Below are positions 36,536 through 45,540 of a DNA stretch of 64,000 nt, one piece after another. How positions within the stretch are numbered: position 1 is the stretch's first letter; each line of letters begins with the position of its first letter. The notes below the pieces were generated by a model. It saw nothing but the letters and a program-made list of their open reading frames with translations. It was not told the DNA's origin and did not search any database. A program made the translations under genes and the position numbers. The stretch comes from RYN-230 sp963760405 (lineage in GTDB: Bacteria > Actinomycetota > Actinomycetes > Streptosporangiales > Streptosporangiaceae), in assembly GCA_963760405.1 (NCBI GenBank), contig CAVXCV010000004.1, positions 1,175,580-1,239,579 of the forward strand, written 5' to 3'.

Positions 36536-37507
36536 ATGTCCGCACGATTGCGCGCCGCCGGCAGCGACGCAAGGTCAGCCGTGGAAGTCCACCAGCTGCG
36601 CAAGACCTACCCCGGCGGGGTCGAGGCCGTCCGCAGCATCGATTTCCAGGTCGCCCCCGGTGAGGTGTTCGGCCTGCTCGGCCCGAACGGCGCCGGCAAG
36701 TCCACCACCATCGGGATGCTGACCACCACCATCAAGCCCACCAGCGGGTCGGCGCGGCTGGCCGGTTTCGACGTGGCCAGGCACCCGATCGCGGCTCGGT
36801 CGGTCAGCAGCGTGGTGTTCCAGGAATCTGTCCTGGACAAGGCGCTGACCGGCCGCCGCAACCTTGACTTGCACGCGCGGCTATGGGGAATCCCGCCGTC
36901 AGCCGCGGCCAGCAAGATCGCCGAACTCGCCGGCGCCTTCGGGCTGTCGGAGGTGATCGGGCGGACGGTGGACAGCTACAGCGGCGGCCAGCGGCGGCGC
37001 CTGGAGATCGCCCGGGCCCTGGTGTCCGAACCCAGGGTGCTGTTCCTGGATGAGCCGACGGTGGGGCTGGACACCCGCATCCGCTATGAACTGCTGGACC
37101 TGATCAGCGGCCTGCGCGGACGCACCGGCATGACCACCGTGCTCACCACCCACTACCTCGATGAGGCCGAACGGCTCTGCGACCGCATCGCGGTCATGCA
37201 CCAGGGCACGATCGTGGCCCTGGACCGACCGGCCGCGCTTCTGGCCGGGCTGGGCGCCGAGCTGATCGAGCTGCGGGTGGACAAGGATCCGGACGGCGCG
37301 CTGGCCGCGATGCGCGCCCGCGGCCTGGCAGCAGGCGACGCGTTCGCCGTCGGCTCGACGCTCACCATCCCTCTCGGCAGCAACTCCGCCAGGGACACCA
37401 TCACCGCCATCGAGAGCCTGGGCATCGACACCGAGGCCATGACAACCCGCAAGCCCACCCTCGACGACGTCTACCTCCAGCTGACCGGCAGCCGGCTCGC
37501 CGCCTGA
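36536..37507 (+). CDS. DrrA-type ABC transporter ATPase
   Basis: 323 residues. Walker A GPNGAGKST at about residues 54-62, the signature YSGGQRRRLEIARALV at about 147, Walker B LFLDEPTVGLD at about 167 and the switch His in TTHYLDEAERL. The C-terminal domain of about 90 residues is typical of daunorubicin-resistance (DrrA) exporters. It is followed 31 bp later by the permease gene. Likely role: drug or lipid export induced by the ECF41 system. Confidence 0.9.
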   Translation: MSARLRAAGSDARSAVEVHQLRKTYPGGVEAVRSIDFQVAPGEVFGLLGPNGAGKSTTIGMLTTTIKPTSGSARLAGFDVARHPIAARSVSSVVFQESVLDKALTGRRNLDLHARLWGIPPSAAASKIAELAGAFGLSEVIGRTVDSYSGGQRRRLEIARALVSEPRVLFLDEPTVGLDTRIRYELLDLISGLRGRTGMTTVLTTHYLDEAERLCDRIAVMHQGTIVALDRPAALLAGLGAELIELRVDKDPDGALAAMRARGLAAGDAFAVGSTLTIPLGSNSARDTITAIESLGIDTEAMTTRKPTLDDVYLQLTGSRLAA

Positions 37508-37538
37508 CCCACGCGACACGACACCAAGGAGAACCACG

Positions 37539-38406
37539 ATGACCACCATCACCACCGCGCCAGCGGCAATCCCGCTCGCCCGCCCCCGGCCACCGGCCCG
37601 GCCCTCCCGCCCCGCCGCCTGGGCCACCCTGGCCCGCCGCCGGATCTCGCTCAGCGCGCACACCCCGCGCGAGATCCTCGCCCCGCTGGCCACCCCTCCT
37701 GTTCGCCCTGGTGATCGCTCCGGCACTGGCCAAGATCATCCAGGCAACCGGGCGCGGCGGTGTCAACTACAGCACCTTCGTCATCGTCGGCACCGTCGGC
37801 CTGCTCATCCCGCTGACCTGCACCTTCGCCGGCATCGGCGTCATCGTCAACCGGGCCACCGGCGCGCGCCGCGAGCTGCTCACCGCGCCCATCCCTCGCG
37901 CCCTGATCGTGCTCGGCAACATGGCCGTCGCCATCGGCGTCAGCCTGCTGCAAGTCGGCGCGCTGATGGCCGCCGGATGGCTGCGCGGCAGCCAATTCCA
38001 CGCCACCGCCAGCGGCGCCGGCTGGTTCATCGGAGCTGTGCTCGCATTCACCGTATTCATGTACGGCCTGGCCGAGATCCTCGCCAACCGGATCCCCACT
38101 CAGGAGGAATACGTCGGGCTCACCCCCGTAGTCGCTATCTTGCCCTGGTTCATAGCGGGATCACTGTTCCCGATCACCGCGCTGCCCGCATGGCTCGCCT
38201 GGGTCGCCCGCGCCCTACCCACCACCCACGTGCTGGCGCTGCTGCGCTACGGCGTGCTCGACCACACCGGCGCCGGACTGCACGACATCTGGGGAATGAC
38301 CAGCACCACCACCGACGCCGCCCTCAGCCTGCTGGTCCTGGCCAGCTGGGCGATCCTCATCACTGCAGCGGCCATCCGCGTATTCACCCGCTCGGCGGTG
38401 AACTGA
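37539..38406 (+). pseudogene. DrrB-type ABC-2 permease with a one-base frameshift
   Basis: The N-terminus (ATG 37539, after AAGGAGAA) reads to AHTPREILAPLATP, then the frame breaks near 37695 in a CCCC run. Adding one C restores LLFALVIAPALAKII, and the rest (six hydrophobic segments, PRALIVLGNMAVA, LTPVVAILPWFIAGSLFPI, the ABC-2 motif region) reads cleanly to 38406. With that base the protein is about 290 residues, normal for DrrB. A homopolymer sequencing error is the simplest reading. Confidence 0.75.
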
Positions 38407-38424
38407 CCCGCACACAGCCACCCA

Positions 38425-38464
38425 AACCTGCTCGCCGGGCCCCCATGGGCCCGGCGAGCAGGTT
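38425..38464 (+). terminator. Strong hairpin terminator after the ABC exporter
   Basis: A perfect 18-bp stem with a 4-base loop (AACCTGCTCGCCGGGCCC / ccat / its complement), 18 bases after the permease stop. No long U-run follows. Confidence 0.8.
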
Positions 38465-38602
38465 CCGATCGCGCCACGCGCCCGGTAGAGGTGCCAGGTG
38501 CCGAGGCCGAATTGACCGCGGCAGACCAGCAGCCGTTCCAAGCCACCCGCCCCGGCCGGGAGTAACGTGGATGTCAGTCTTTCCGGCCGATCGGAGGCGC
38601 AG

Positions 38603-38740
38603 ATGACCCGGCCAGCTGCCGCATGGGGTGGCCGCCTGCTTACCCTCGCCAACGCGATCACTGTGGCGGCGCCGCATGCCGCGGACTGGAATGACTCGCA
38701 CATCTTCAACGAGCGCTGGCCCGCGCATGCGAGAGTTTTA
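38603..38740 (+). pseudogene. 5' fragment of a small membrane-protein gene (DUF6640-like)
   Basis: ATG 38603 after ATCGGAGG. The first 45 residues include ADWNDSHIFNERWPAHAR, a segment that in small DUF6640-type membrane proteins follows the first helix. After about 38735 the sequence is unrelated, so the remaining helices are gone. Confidence 0.45.
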
Positions 38741-38860
38741 GCGGTTCGGGAGTCAGTATTCGATAGGTGGAAAGCCCAGCTTCGTCTCAGGGTGCCAGCA
38801 GAGCGGTTCCGATCCTCGGTCGCTGGCGCTCCCTGCGGCCCGGTTCATTTCGCCGACCTC

Positions 38861-39507
38861 TCATTTGCGCGGGCTGTCGTATTCCCAGACGCGGGCCATC
38901 ACCTCATCGTCCGCCTTGGGCCGGGCACCGCAGTCGAACGGCGGCTGCGGGTCGTACTCGATCAGGAGCTGCGCCGCTTGCGCCGCCGTCCGGTCGGCGA
39001 GCAGTTCGGTGAGCCGCAGCGCCATGTCGATCCCGGCGGACACGCCCGCTGCCGTGATGATCCGGCGGCCGAGGTGCTCGATCACCCGCTCGGGTGCAGG
39101 CGTGGCCCCGCAGGCGGCCAGATCGGAGTAGCAGGCCCAGTGCGTGGTCGCCGTCAGGCCGTCGAGCAGGCCCGCCGCGCCGAGCACGAGGGAGCCGGTG
39201 CAGACCGAGGTGGTGAAGGTGGTGCTAGCGTGCGCACCCCGCACCCAGTCGAGTACCCGCGCGTCGGACTGCAGCGGGCGCGTGTCTCCGCCGGGGAAGA
39301 CGATCACGTCGGGGCCCGGCAGGTCCTCGAACGTACCGTCGATGACCAGGCCGAGCATCCCGTTGTCGCTGCGCACCTCGCCCCTCGCGTGACCGACGAA
39401 GGTGATGTCGAAGGTTGGATTTGCTGCAGCACTTCGTACGGGCCGATCGCGTCGAGCGCGGTGAACCGTGGGAACAGCGGGATGGCGATGCGCAGCCGGC
39501 CGGTCAT
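38861..39507 (-). pseudogene. DJ-1/PfpI family protein with a one-base frameshift
   Basis: Starts at ATG 39507, overlapping the GlxA-type regulator stop. The N-terminus reads MTGRLRIAIPLFPRFTALDA through EVLQQ; one missing base near 39420 moves the frame, and FDITFVGHARGEV through DVIVFPGG, TSVCTGSLVLGAAGLL (nucleophile Cys in VCTG) and VSAGIDMALRL follow. It belongs to the isonitrile-hydratase-like branch of the DJ-1 superfamily. All key residues are present, so a sequencing error is plausible. Confidence 0.75.
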
Positions 39508-40508
39508 GCGGATGCTCCTTCGTGACGGGTGGCCGTGCGGAACCGCCTCCGGTAGGCGTCAGGACTGACCCCGAGGTGGCGGTGGAATACGCGCCGCAAG
39601 GACTCGGCGCTACCTGGCCCGCAGCGTTCGGCAACCACGTCGAGCGTGTCGTCGCCCGCCTCGAGGTCGGCGCGTGCCGCCTCAAGCCGGACCCGCTCCA
39701 CGAACCGTCCCGGGCTCTGGCCGACCTCGGTGGTGAACACGCGGGTGAAGTGGCGCACGCTCATGGACGCCGCGGCGGCGAGCGCGGGCAGCCGGTGGTC
39801 ACCGCCGGGCGCGGATTCGACGCGGTCCTGGACGGCCCGGACGGCAGAGCGCTCGGCCCTGGGCACCCAGACCGGCGAGGCGAACTGGGTCTGGCCGCCT
39901 GGCCGGTGCAAGAACATGACCATCCACCGGGCCAGCGTCTGGGCGACGTCGGTGCCCAGGTCGTCGGCGACCAGGGCCAGCGCCAGGTCGATCCCGGCGG
40001 TGACCCCGGCGCTCGTCCAGACCTGGCCGTCGCGGATGTAGAGCGGGTCGGGATCCACCTCAAGTGCCGGGTATTCGGCCTGCAGCTCCTGCGCCGCGGC
40101 CCAGTGCGTGGTCACCCGGCGCCCGTCCAGCAGCCCAGCGGCGGCGGCGATGAAGGCACCCGTGCACACCGCCGCGACCCGCCGGCACCGGCTGGCGGCG
40201 GCACGGACGAAGGCGATCAGGTCCGGGTCGGCGCTAGCCGCCCTGGAGCCGGTACCGCCCGGCAGCACCAGGGTGTCGATCCGCTCGCCCAGGCCAGGCA
40301 GCGGCACGGTGCCAAGCTCCAGGCCGCTCTCTGTGCGGATCAACCCGCCGCGCACCGATGCCACCCGCACCCGGTACCCGGCGCGCCTGCCCAGCGACGC
40401 GGCAGCGTCCCCAGCGTTGGCGAACACTTCATGCGGCCCGGCGACGTCGAGCGGCTGCATACCGTCGAAGGCGACAAAGACCACGGCAAGCTCGCTCACG
40501 GATCCCAC
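39504..40508 (-). CDS. GlxA-type AraC regulator with DJ-1/PfpI domain
   Basis: 334 residues. The N-terminal DJ-1-like domain (VVFVAFDGMQPLDVAGPHEVF, LVLPGG, AVCTGAFIAAAAGLL) is followed by two AraC helix-turn-helix units from about residue 230 (LAAAASMSVRHFTRVFTTEVGQSP, LDVVAERCGPGSAESLRRVFHR). Such proteins sense small ligands through the DJ-1 fold. It overlaps the downstream DJ-1 gene and probably regulates it. GTG 40499 is an alternative start. Confidence 0.9.
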   Translation of the reverse strand: MGSVSELAVVFVAFDGMQPLDVAGPHEVFANAGDAAASLGRRAGYRVRVASVRGGLIRTESGLELGTVPLPGLGERIDTLVLPGGTGSRAASADPDLIAFVRAAASRCRRVAAVCTGAFIAAAAGLLDGRRVTTHWAAAQELQAEYPALEVDPDPLYIRDGQVWTSAGVTAGIDLALALVADDLGTDVAQTLARWMVMFLHRPGGQTQFASPVWVPRAERSAVRAVQDRVESAPGGDHRLPALAAAASMSVRHFTRVFTTEVGQSPGRFVERVRLEAARADLEAGDDTLDVVAERCGPGSAESLRRVFHRHLGVSPDAYRRRFRTATRHEGASA

Positions 40509-40748
40509 TCTCGCCGTGACTCACCAATGGCGTCAATGACACGCTCCCCACATATTCGGCCATGGCCCCGGCCGCCTACCGCTGGGGTGCACGTCGAGTC
40601 GGCCAGTTCGTTGAGCACGGACCGGGCAGCGGGCCGAAGCAACTATGGCCGGAGCATGTTTGACGGGCGGCAAGTGACTCCGTTTGGCTCCCGAAGATCG
40701 TAAAGGGGCCCTGGGCAAGACCCGAAACCTCTTCTGACCTGGACCTTC

Positions 40749-40790
40749 TGGTCGGGACGGCCGGATTGAACCGGCGACCCCTTGACCCCC
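40749..40790 (-). other. 3' half of a tRNA-Pro gene, likely attachment-site scar
   Basis: On the minus strand the sequence runs from the anticodon-loop end (GGGGGTCAAG) through the variable loop, the T arm (GCCGGTTCAATCCGGC) and an acceptor strand ending CCGACCA. This matches the 3' half of actinobacterial tRNA-Pro. The 5' half is absent. The T loop is one A short of TTCAAAT. Integrases use such 3' halves as att cores and leave a copy at the far end of an inserted element. Confidence 0.65.
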
Positions 40791-40941
40791 GGTGGCTGCC
40801 CTGCCCCTCCTGCCGCCCGCCGCCCGCCGCTGGCCAGGTGGGTTAAGCTGCTGGTCAGCAGGCTATTTCGAGTGTTATCGAGTACCGGCTGATGCCGAGG
40901 TCTGACACCTAATCTGCGGTCAATGCGGTCGAACGATCATG

Positions 40942-41128
40942 ATGGAAGTGATCTTCATGGGCTGGTCGCGGAAGCGCTTAGGGCAGTGCGGCAGGGAGCG
41001 CTACACCGCCTACTACCGACGCGGACGCCTACCGCGCCTACGACCAGGGTGAGGGGCACAATCGCGCCCGCGCGGGACTCCTTCCGATGACGGAGCAGAT
41101 CGCCAGCGTGCAGTTCGAGATGCCCTGA
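40942..41128 (+). pseudogene. Possible recombinase N-terminal remnant
   Basis: From ATG 40942 the frame gives GWSRKRLGQCGRERYTAYYR, similar in pattern to the arm-type DNA-binding start of phage-type tyrosine recombinases (basic residues then RYTAYYRD). After about 41022 the match continues only if the frame shifts (DADAYRAYDQGEG to TGA 41128). The catalytic domain is absent. Assigned mainly because it lies 150 bp from the tRNA-Pro scar. Confidence 0.3.
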
Positions 41129-41205
41129 CCCGACGCTCTGGCCCCGCGCCGCGAAGCATCTGGCAGGATGCCGGTAGTTACCCGAGCGGCCTGGGGAGGA
41201 AACCG

Positions 41206-41651
41206 GTGCCTGTCCGCTTTCAGCTGGTCATCGACTGTGCCGACCCGGACCGGCTGGCTCGGTTCTGGGCCGTCGCGCTGGGCTATGAGCTCGCGCCGGC
41301 CCCGGCTGGATTCGCTACCTGGAACGACTTCTACCGCGAGCTGGGTGTGCCCGAGGAGGAGCTGGTCGATGGGGCGGATAGGATCAGCGACCCGGAGGGC
41401 CACGGGCCGAGCATCTGGTTCCATGTCGTCCCAGATGCCAAGGCGGTCAAGAACCGGCTGCACCTCGACATCCACGCCAGCGGCGGGCGGACGGACCCGA
41501 TCGAGACTCGCAGGAAGCGAGTCGAACGCGGAGGCCAGCCGGCTGCGCCGGCCTGGGCGCCACCATCACTGGCGCATTGTCCGAGGAAGGGCTGGACCAC
41601 TACGCGGTCGGGATGAAGGACCCGGAAGGCAACGAGTTCGATATCAACTGA
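41206..41651 (+). pseudogene. VOC (glyoxalase-like) family protein with two frameshifts
   Basis: GTG 41206 starts PVRFQLVIDCADPDRLARFW, the usual first strand of glyoxalase-like proteins that bind drugs or metals. WFHVVPDAKAVKNRLHLDIH follows. The frame slips near 41525 and again near 41550 (one extra base each), after which GATITGALSEEGLDHYAVGM and KDPEGNEFDIN end at TGA 41649-41651. Corrected length is about 147 residues, normal for the family. Confidence 0.7.
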
Positions 41652-41770
41652 CCGCAGCAGCCGAGGCTCGAATCACGTAAAGGTTGAGAGCACTAGCAAA
41701 GCAGGTGGCCGAACAGGTCGACCGGCGTTCGCGCCCTGGCGGCCATGGGTCGTCGTAGAGCGGAGCAAGG

Positions 41771-41941
41771 GTGCTGGGCCGCGACGTGACCGGGCTTCTG
41801 GTGAACTTCTACTCGATGCGGATGGCGGCGGTGTTCACGCTGACCACGGTGACCATCGCGCGGCGCACCGAGATCGTGTCCCGGTGGCTCACGGCCGCCG
41901 GGATCGCGGCCCGCGCGCTTGGAGAGGGGGGAAACCGATAG
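41771..41941 (+). pseudogene. C-terminal fragment of a membrane protein
   Basis: 56 residues from GTG 41771 with one hydrophobic segment (NFYSMRMAAVFTLTTVTIA) and a basic end. The pattern resembles the last helix of a larger actinobacterial membrane protein. An in-frame TAG precedes it, so the rest is missing. Confidence 0.3.
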
Positions 41942-42075
41942 GCCAGGAAACCGCCCTGCGCGCGGATCCTGCCCTTCGCTCATTCGCAGATGAACGCGGG
42001 GCACGCCAGGTCGGCTAGCTGGGATGCGCGGGTATCGGCGCTGCCTGCCATCGCCCTGTATATGCAGGGGCATTA

Positions 42076-43032
42076 CTACGCGGGTGGGGCGAATTTGATG
42101 CTCATTTTGACTGCTTTGACTGATGACATCCCGGCTGCATACAGAGCGGTGCCGATGGACAGCAGGGCGAACCCGAGCACGCGCAGGTGGGGCACGCCGA
42201 GCAGGATCAGCCCGATTCGGTCGAGGACGAATCCGGGTGTCATCGCGACACCGCTCAGCGCCCATCCGGTGGCGGTGCGGCCGATCGCCTGCCTCGGCGG
42301 CAGTTTCTGCTGCTTGCGGCCGAGGATGTGCGCGGGCACGGCGACGAAGCTGACCAGCATCACGCCGAGCACGGCGCCCAGGGTCAGGACGTAAAGCCAA
42401 ACCTGGTTGATGCGCGGTACGACCGCGACGGCAAACGCCAGCGCCGAGCCGACGAGCAGCCCGGAGCTGACGATACCGGCCAGATGCCGGTTGGCCTGGC
42501 GGATCGCGGGGCGGATCTGCGGTGGCAGGACGTCGATCGCGAACGCGAACACCGTGTTGCACCAGAAAGCGGCGGTCGAGACAACGACGGACAGCGCCAC
42601 GACCAAGACCATTCCGCCCAGCGTGATGTGCCGGAACGGGGCTCCGCGAAGGGCGTGTTGTTTGAGGTCCCACATGGTTAGCCAGATCCAGATCGCCGGT
42701 ACCAGCTGGATCAAGGACAGCCGCCAGTTCAAGACCAGCAGCTTCACGCCGCGGATCAGCAATACGATCGTCCCGGCTGCCCACGCGACCGGCGCGAGAT
42801 ACGGCCGGGATTCACCGAACTGACGCGCCGCCGATTCGATCTTGCCCGGCTCGGTGTCTGCCACTGCCCTGGCCAATTGCACGACCTTCTCGAGCTGGAG
42901 CGCGCCTCGGCGGCGAGGACGTGCGGAATTGGCCGTCTCGTCTTCACCGGCCGGAACCGCCGACTCCGTAACCCAGCCAGAACCCGCACCGGCGGGGCCG
43001 GAACCGTCAGCCCCGCTCATGTCGCTCGCCAC
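42076..43032 (-). CDS. Conserved polytopic membrane protein
   Basis: 318 residues. A Ser/Gly/Ala-rich cytoplasmic start (about 60 residues) is followed by six or seven hydrophobic helices (WAAGTIVLLIRGVKLLVL, LGGMVLVVALSVVVSTAAFW, ALAFAVAVVPRINQVWLYVL). PAHILGRKQQKLPPRQAIGR lies in a cytoplasmic loop. I recognise no family, and transporter motifs are absent. It stands alone, with gene fragments on both sides. Confidence 0.65.
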   Translation of the reverse strand: MASDMSGADGSGPAGAGSGWVTESAVPAGEDETANSARPRRRGALQLEKVVQLARAVADTEPGKIESAARQFGESRPYLAPVAWAAGTIVLLIRGVKLLVLNWRLSLIQLVPAIWIWLTMWDLKQHALRGAPFRHITLGGMVLVVALSVVVSTAAFWCNTVFAFAIDVLPPQIRPAIRQANRHLAGIVSSGLLVGSALAFAVAVVPRINQVWLYVLTLGAVLGVMLVSFVAVPAHILGRKQQKLPPRQAIGRTATGWALSGVAMTPGFVLDRIGLILLGVPHLRVLGFALLSIGTALYAAGMSSVKAVKMSIKFAPPA

Positions 43033-43496
43033 GGTAGGCGAGGTTTCCGTCCACGCGAGTCACCCACCGCTTCGATCTGCCTTCGCACGCTGCCTCCTGA
43101 ATTATCGTCTGGCTGGCCACCAGTGTGCAGTGATCCAGGCTGACGGCTTAAGTCTCAACCCGTAGCCAGCCAGGCCGTCTCGCGAGCGAGGGCCTGAGCG
43201 CCCGGCCAGCGGCAATACAGCAAGTTTCCTGGCTATCCTGGCCGGCGCGGGGTTACTGTGCCGGGCTGCTTGACGTCTGCGGCGTGGCCGCCTCCAATGA
43301 TGGCGAGCCGGACTTTCACCGCATTGGCCCAGGCGCTGGCGGTCACCTGACCGTCCCAGAACGCGCGGTATGCATCCTCAGTCCGGGTGGAACTGATTCC
43401 CGGCAAGCCAGGCGGCTACACGCGCTGCCCAGGATCCACTTATGGCCATCGGGCCACATAGCCCAGTGGGGATGGGTGGTTCCTACTGTCTGTGCG
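43033..43496. other. 464-bp gap without a supported gene
   Basis: On the minus strand a short frame near 43235-43400 reads TEDAYRAFWDGQVTASAWAN and ends at TAG, but it has no start and matches nothing I can name. No repeats or hairpins stand out. Confidence 0.3.
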
Positions 43497-43740
43497 ATGA
43501 CGATCGACCAGGCCAGCTTCGAGCCGGTGTACCGCCAGCTCGCGCGGATCCTGCGGGACCAGATCCAGGCTGGTGACCTGCGTCCCGGCGCCCCACTTCC
43601 GTCTGAAGCAACACTGTCGCAGACTTTCGGCGTCGGCCATGACGCGGTCCGCGACGCGCTGGCCTCCTCCGCAACGACGGCCTGGTCATCACCCCGCGCA
43701 GCGTCGGCACCCGGCGCCGGTCGCCTTGGCCAGCATCGTC
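43497..43740 (+). pseudogene. GntR-type regulator, DNA-binding part only and frameshifted
   Basis: ATG 43497 begins a winged-helix GntR domain: VYRQLARILRDQIQAGDLRPG, LPSEATLSQTFGVGHDAVRDAL. The frame breaks near 43665, and NDGLVITPRSVGTRRR (the wing) continues in another frame. No effector domain follows; antisense NADH-dehydrogenase sequence begins within a few bases. Confidence 0.7.
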
Positions 43741-43935
43741 GCCAGCGGGGAGGCTTGCACCCCGGCCGCCCAGATCTTCGTCTGGGCCGGAATGTGCCTG
43801 TATCCGTCAGGACCCCTGACCGTGACGCTGTCCTGATCCATAGCTCGCGCCGCAGTGTTCAGCAACACGTCGACGCCCATCTTCTGCAGCCGCCGCCGCG
43901 TGTAGCGCTGCAGCTTGGGGGCGAATGCGGCGAGT
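43720..43935 (-). pseudogene. Internal fragment of a type II NADH dehydrogenase
   Basis: The minus-strand frame reads LQRYTRRRLQKMGVDVLLNTAA, then IPAQTKIWAAGVQASPL, the second-nucleotide-domain stretch of NDH-2 (TxxWAAGVQASPL is characteristic). Both ends of the gene are missing. It joins the GntR fragment at about 43715. Confidence 0.65.
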
Positions 43936-44081
43936 GGTGGATCTCCAGGCGGTCGAACTCAGGGACATCCTCGATGTCGCGCAGCTGGGCCATCCGCGGA
44001 TCGGTCGCCGGCAAGACGGTGAGGTTAGCGCGCAGATGCGCGGCGGGCCGGGATTGCCGAGCTCGCCGCGCATGCGGGGTG

Positions 44082-44387
44082 TTACTTCTTGGCTGCCGCG
44101 CCGTTGGTGGCGCCAATCAGCGGCTTGGTTGCCTCGAGCAGGCCCTCAGCGAACTTCCGCTGGGAGATGAGCAGCTGCTCGGCGAAGTCGTAGGTGCTGG
44201 CCACGAACTCCTCGGGCTTGGGCAGCATGTCGCTGTAGGGCAGGTTCGGCATCGGGAGGGACGGGGTGATCGACTGGACTACGTCAGCCCAGCGCTTGAT
44301 CGCTTCGACCATTACTTCCTCGCTCTTGCGGACCGCGCCAAGCATCTGTGTCTGGATCTCCTGGCCGGCGCTGCGGGTTTCAGTCAT
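44082..44387 (-). CDS. Phasin-like PHA-granule protein (copy 1)
   Basis: 101 residues, paralogous to three proteins at 55.6-59.2 kb: QEIQTQMLGAVRKSEEVMVEAIKRWADVVQSITP, then LPYSDMLPKPEEFVASTYDF and AEQLLISQRKFAEGLLEAT. The amphipathic-helix pattern and YDFAEQLLxxQRKFAE motif fit granule-coating phasins of actinobacteria. The core ends in a short AAKK tail. Its promoter has a TTGACA box inside GCTTGCTTGACA, like the others. It lies 11 kb from the main PHA locus, among gene fragments. Confidence 0.75.
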   Translation of the reverse strand: MTETRSAGQEIQTQMLGAVRKSEEVMVEAIKRWADVVQSITPSLPMPNLPYSDMLPKPEEFVASTYDFAEQLLISQRKFAEGLLEATKPLIGATNGAAAKK

Positions 44388-44436
44388 TTCTTCCCCTTGG
44401 GGTCTTGATCTCTCGGGTCCTTACCTTCTGCTTTCT

Positions 44437-44464
44437 ATAGTACGCAGTTTGCTAGATTTGTCAA
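44437..44464 (-). promoter_or_regulatory. Vegetative-type promoter of phasin-like copy 1
   Basis: Minus strand TTGACA-N16-TACTAT, in an AT-rich island. A GCTTG precedes the -35 box, as in the other phasin promoters, but the downstream TGCTTGG box is not conserved. Confidence 0.6.
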
Positions 44465-44604
44465 GCAAGCGCTGTGATGGGCAGCCGTTGCCCCGGCGGC
44501 CGTGCTGCGATCAGGCATGGCCAATGGCTCTGGCCTGGGCGCGCCCGCTCTACATCCAGGGATGTGCACCCATGGATGGGAGTCAGATCGTGCTCGGGGA
44601 GGTC

Positions 44605-44997
44605 CTACTGGGGCGGCCGCTCGCCTGCCAGGTGATCGAAGATGGTGTCCCGGATGTCCCGGATGGCCTGATCCAGCTCATCCACGGCGTGGCGGACCTT
44701 GCCGCTCGCCTGGTGATCGCCCATCAGCCCCAGCGCGGCCTGCAGATCCAGGCCTGCGGTGAACAGCCGGCGGACTACAACGTCGTTCAGGCCCAGGGCG
44801 ATCCGCTCGTGCTCTTTGACCAGGTCGAGGATGGCCTCGGCTGGGCCGGTGGCGCTGCCGCCGCCGGGCGCCTGCGGACTGCCCGGCGGGGGACCGCGGG
44901 TCGGCTGTACCCGGGGCAGAGCCGGTGCCGGTTTTGTGGTCGTTGCGGAAAAAGTACCCGGTGTCCGGTACATCGTGGCGGCTCCTCGTCCTTGCAT
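44605..44997 (-). CDS. Stand-alone DHp-like protein with His replaced by Asn
   Basis: 130 residues (ATG 44997; ATG 44973 also possible). A Pro/Ala-rich N-terminus of about 50 residues is followed by EHERIALGLNDVVVRRLFTAG, then LDLQAALGLM and AVDELDQAIRDIRDTIFDHL. This is the HisKA_3/DHp hairpin of DevS-type kinases, where the line normally reads RDLHDVVIQRLF. The phospho-His is Asn and there is no ATPase domain. A scaffold, decoy or dimerisation partner for a kinase is inferred. Confidence 0.65.
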   Translation of the reverse strand: MQGRGAATMYRTPGTFSATTTKPAPALPRVQPTRGPPPGSPQAPGGGSATGPAEAILDLVKEHERIALGLNDVVVRRLFTAGLDLQAALGLMGDHQASGKVRHAVDELDQAIRDIRDTIFDHLAGERPPQ

Positions 44998-45540
44998 GGC
45001 CAGGCTGGGCCGTGCCGCCAGGGTCTGGAGCGACCGGGAACACCTGCATCGGCCCGATGCAAGGTGCTGTTAACACTGCTCCAGACAGCAGCCTACGCGG
45101 GTGCCCCATCCCCCGATAGCCGACGGAGCGCCCGGCCTGCCGGTGAACGTGCTGGGGCCTTCCCCGGCAGGTCAGCAGAGCAGGTTCATCCAGCGGACGA
45201 CGAGCCGGCGGCTGAGGGAGCTGGCGTCACCACGGGCGAGGGTGAGTTCGCGGGAACCGGGAAGAGAGCGTCCCGGTGGGGGACACCGAACTCCTTGGCG
45301 TGGCCCGCCTGGTTGGCCTTGGGTGTGGTCGCTGACGGTGACGCGGCGGGCGCTGGCGAGGGCGAGGCTGAGGGTGATGCCGCCGCCGCTGGTGGCACAG
45401 CAACGGCAACGGCAACGCCGGCAGTATATGGCGGCGCTGATTCTTGCCCGTGGCCCAGCGGTGGCTGACGGCGAAAGGCCTGTTATTGGCGTGGCGTGCC
45501 CTATCGGCGGGACCCTGCGCAGGGTAAAGTAAGGGTAACC
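44998..45540. other. 543-bp gap with low-complexity sequence
   Basis: On the minus strand, 45186-45488 is open and Ala/Pro/Ser-rich (PAAAASPSASPSPAPAAS), but with no start codon that makes sense and no signal peptide. I cannot support a gene here. Confidence 0.35.

Larger units (their letters stand above)
40509..41205. other. 697-bp gap holding a tRNA scar and an integrase-like remnant
   Basis: No complete gene is seen. A 42-nt tRNA-Pro 3' half lies at 40749-40790 and a short recombinase-like frame at 40942-41128. The stretch 40795-40935 has no features I can support. Confidence 0.5.

Noticed and set aside
45186..45488. Ala/Pro/Ser-rich minus-strand frame
   Set aside because: No usable start codon or signal peptide; low-complexity GC-rich sequence gives such frames by chance.
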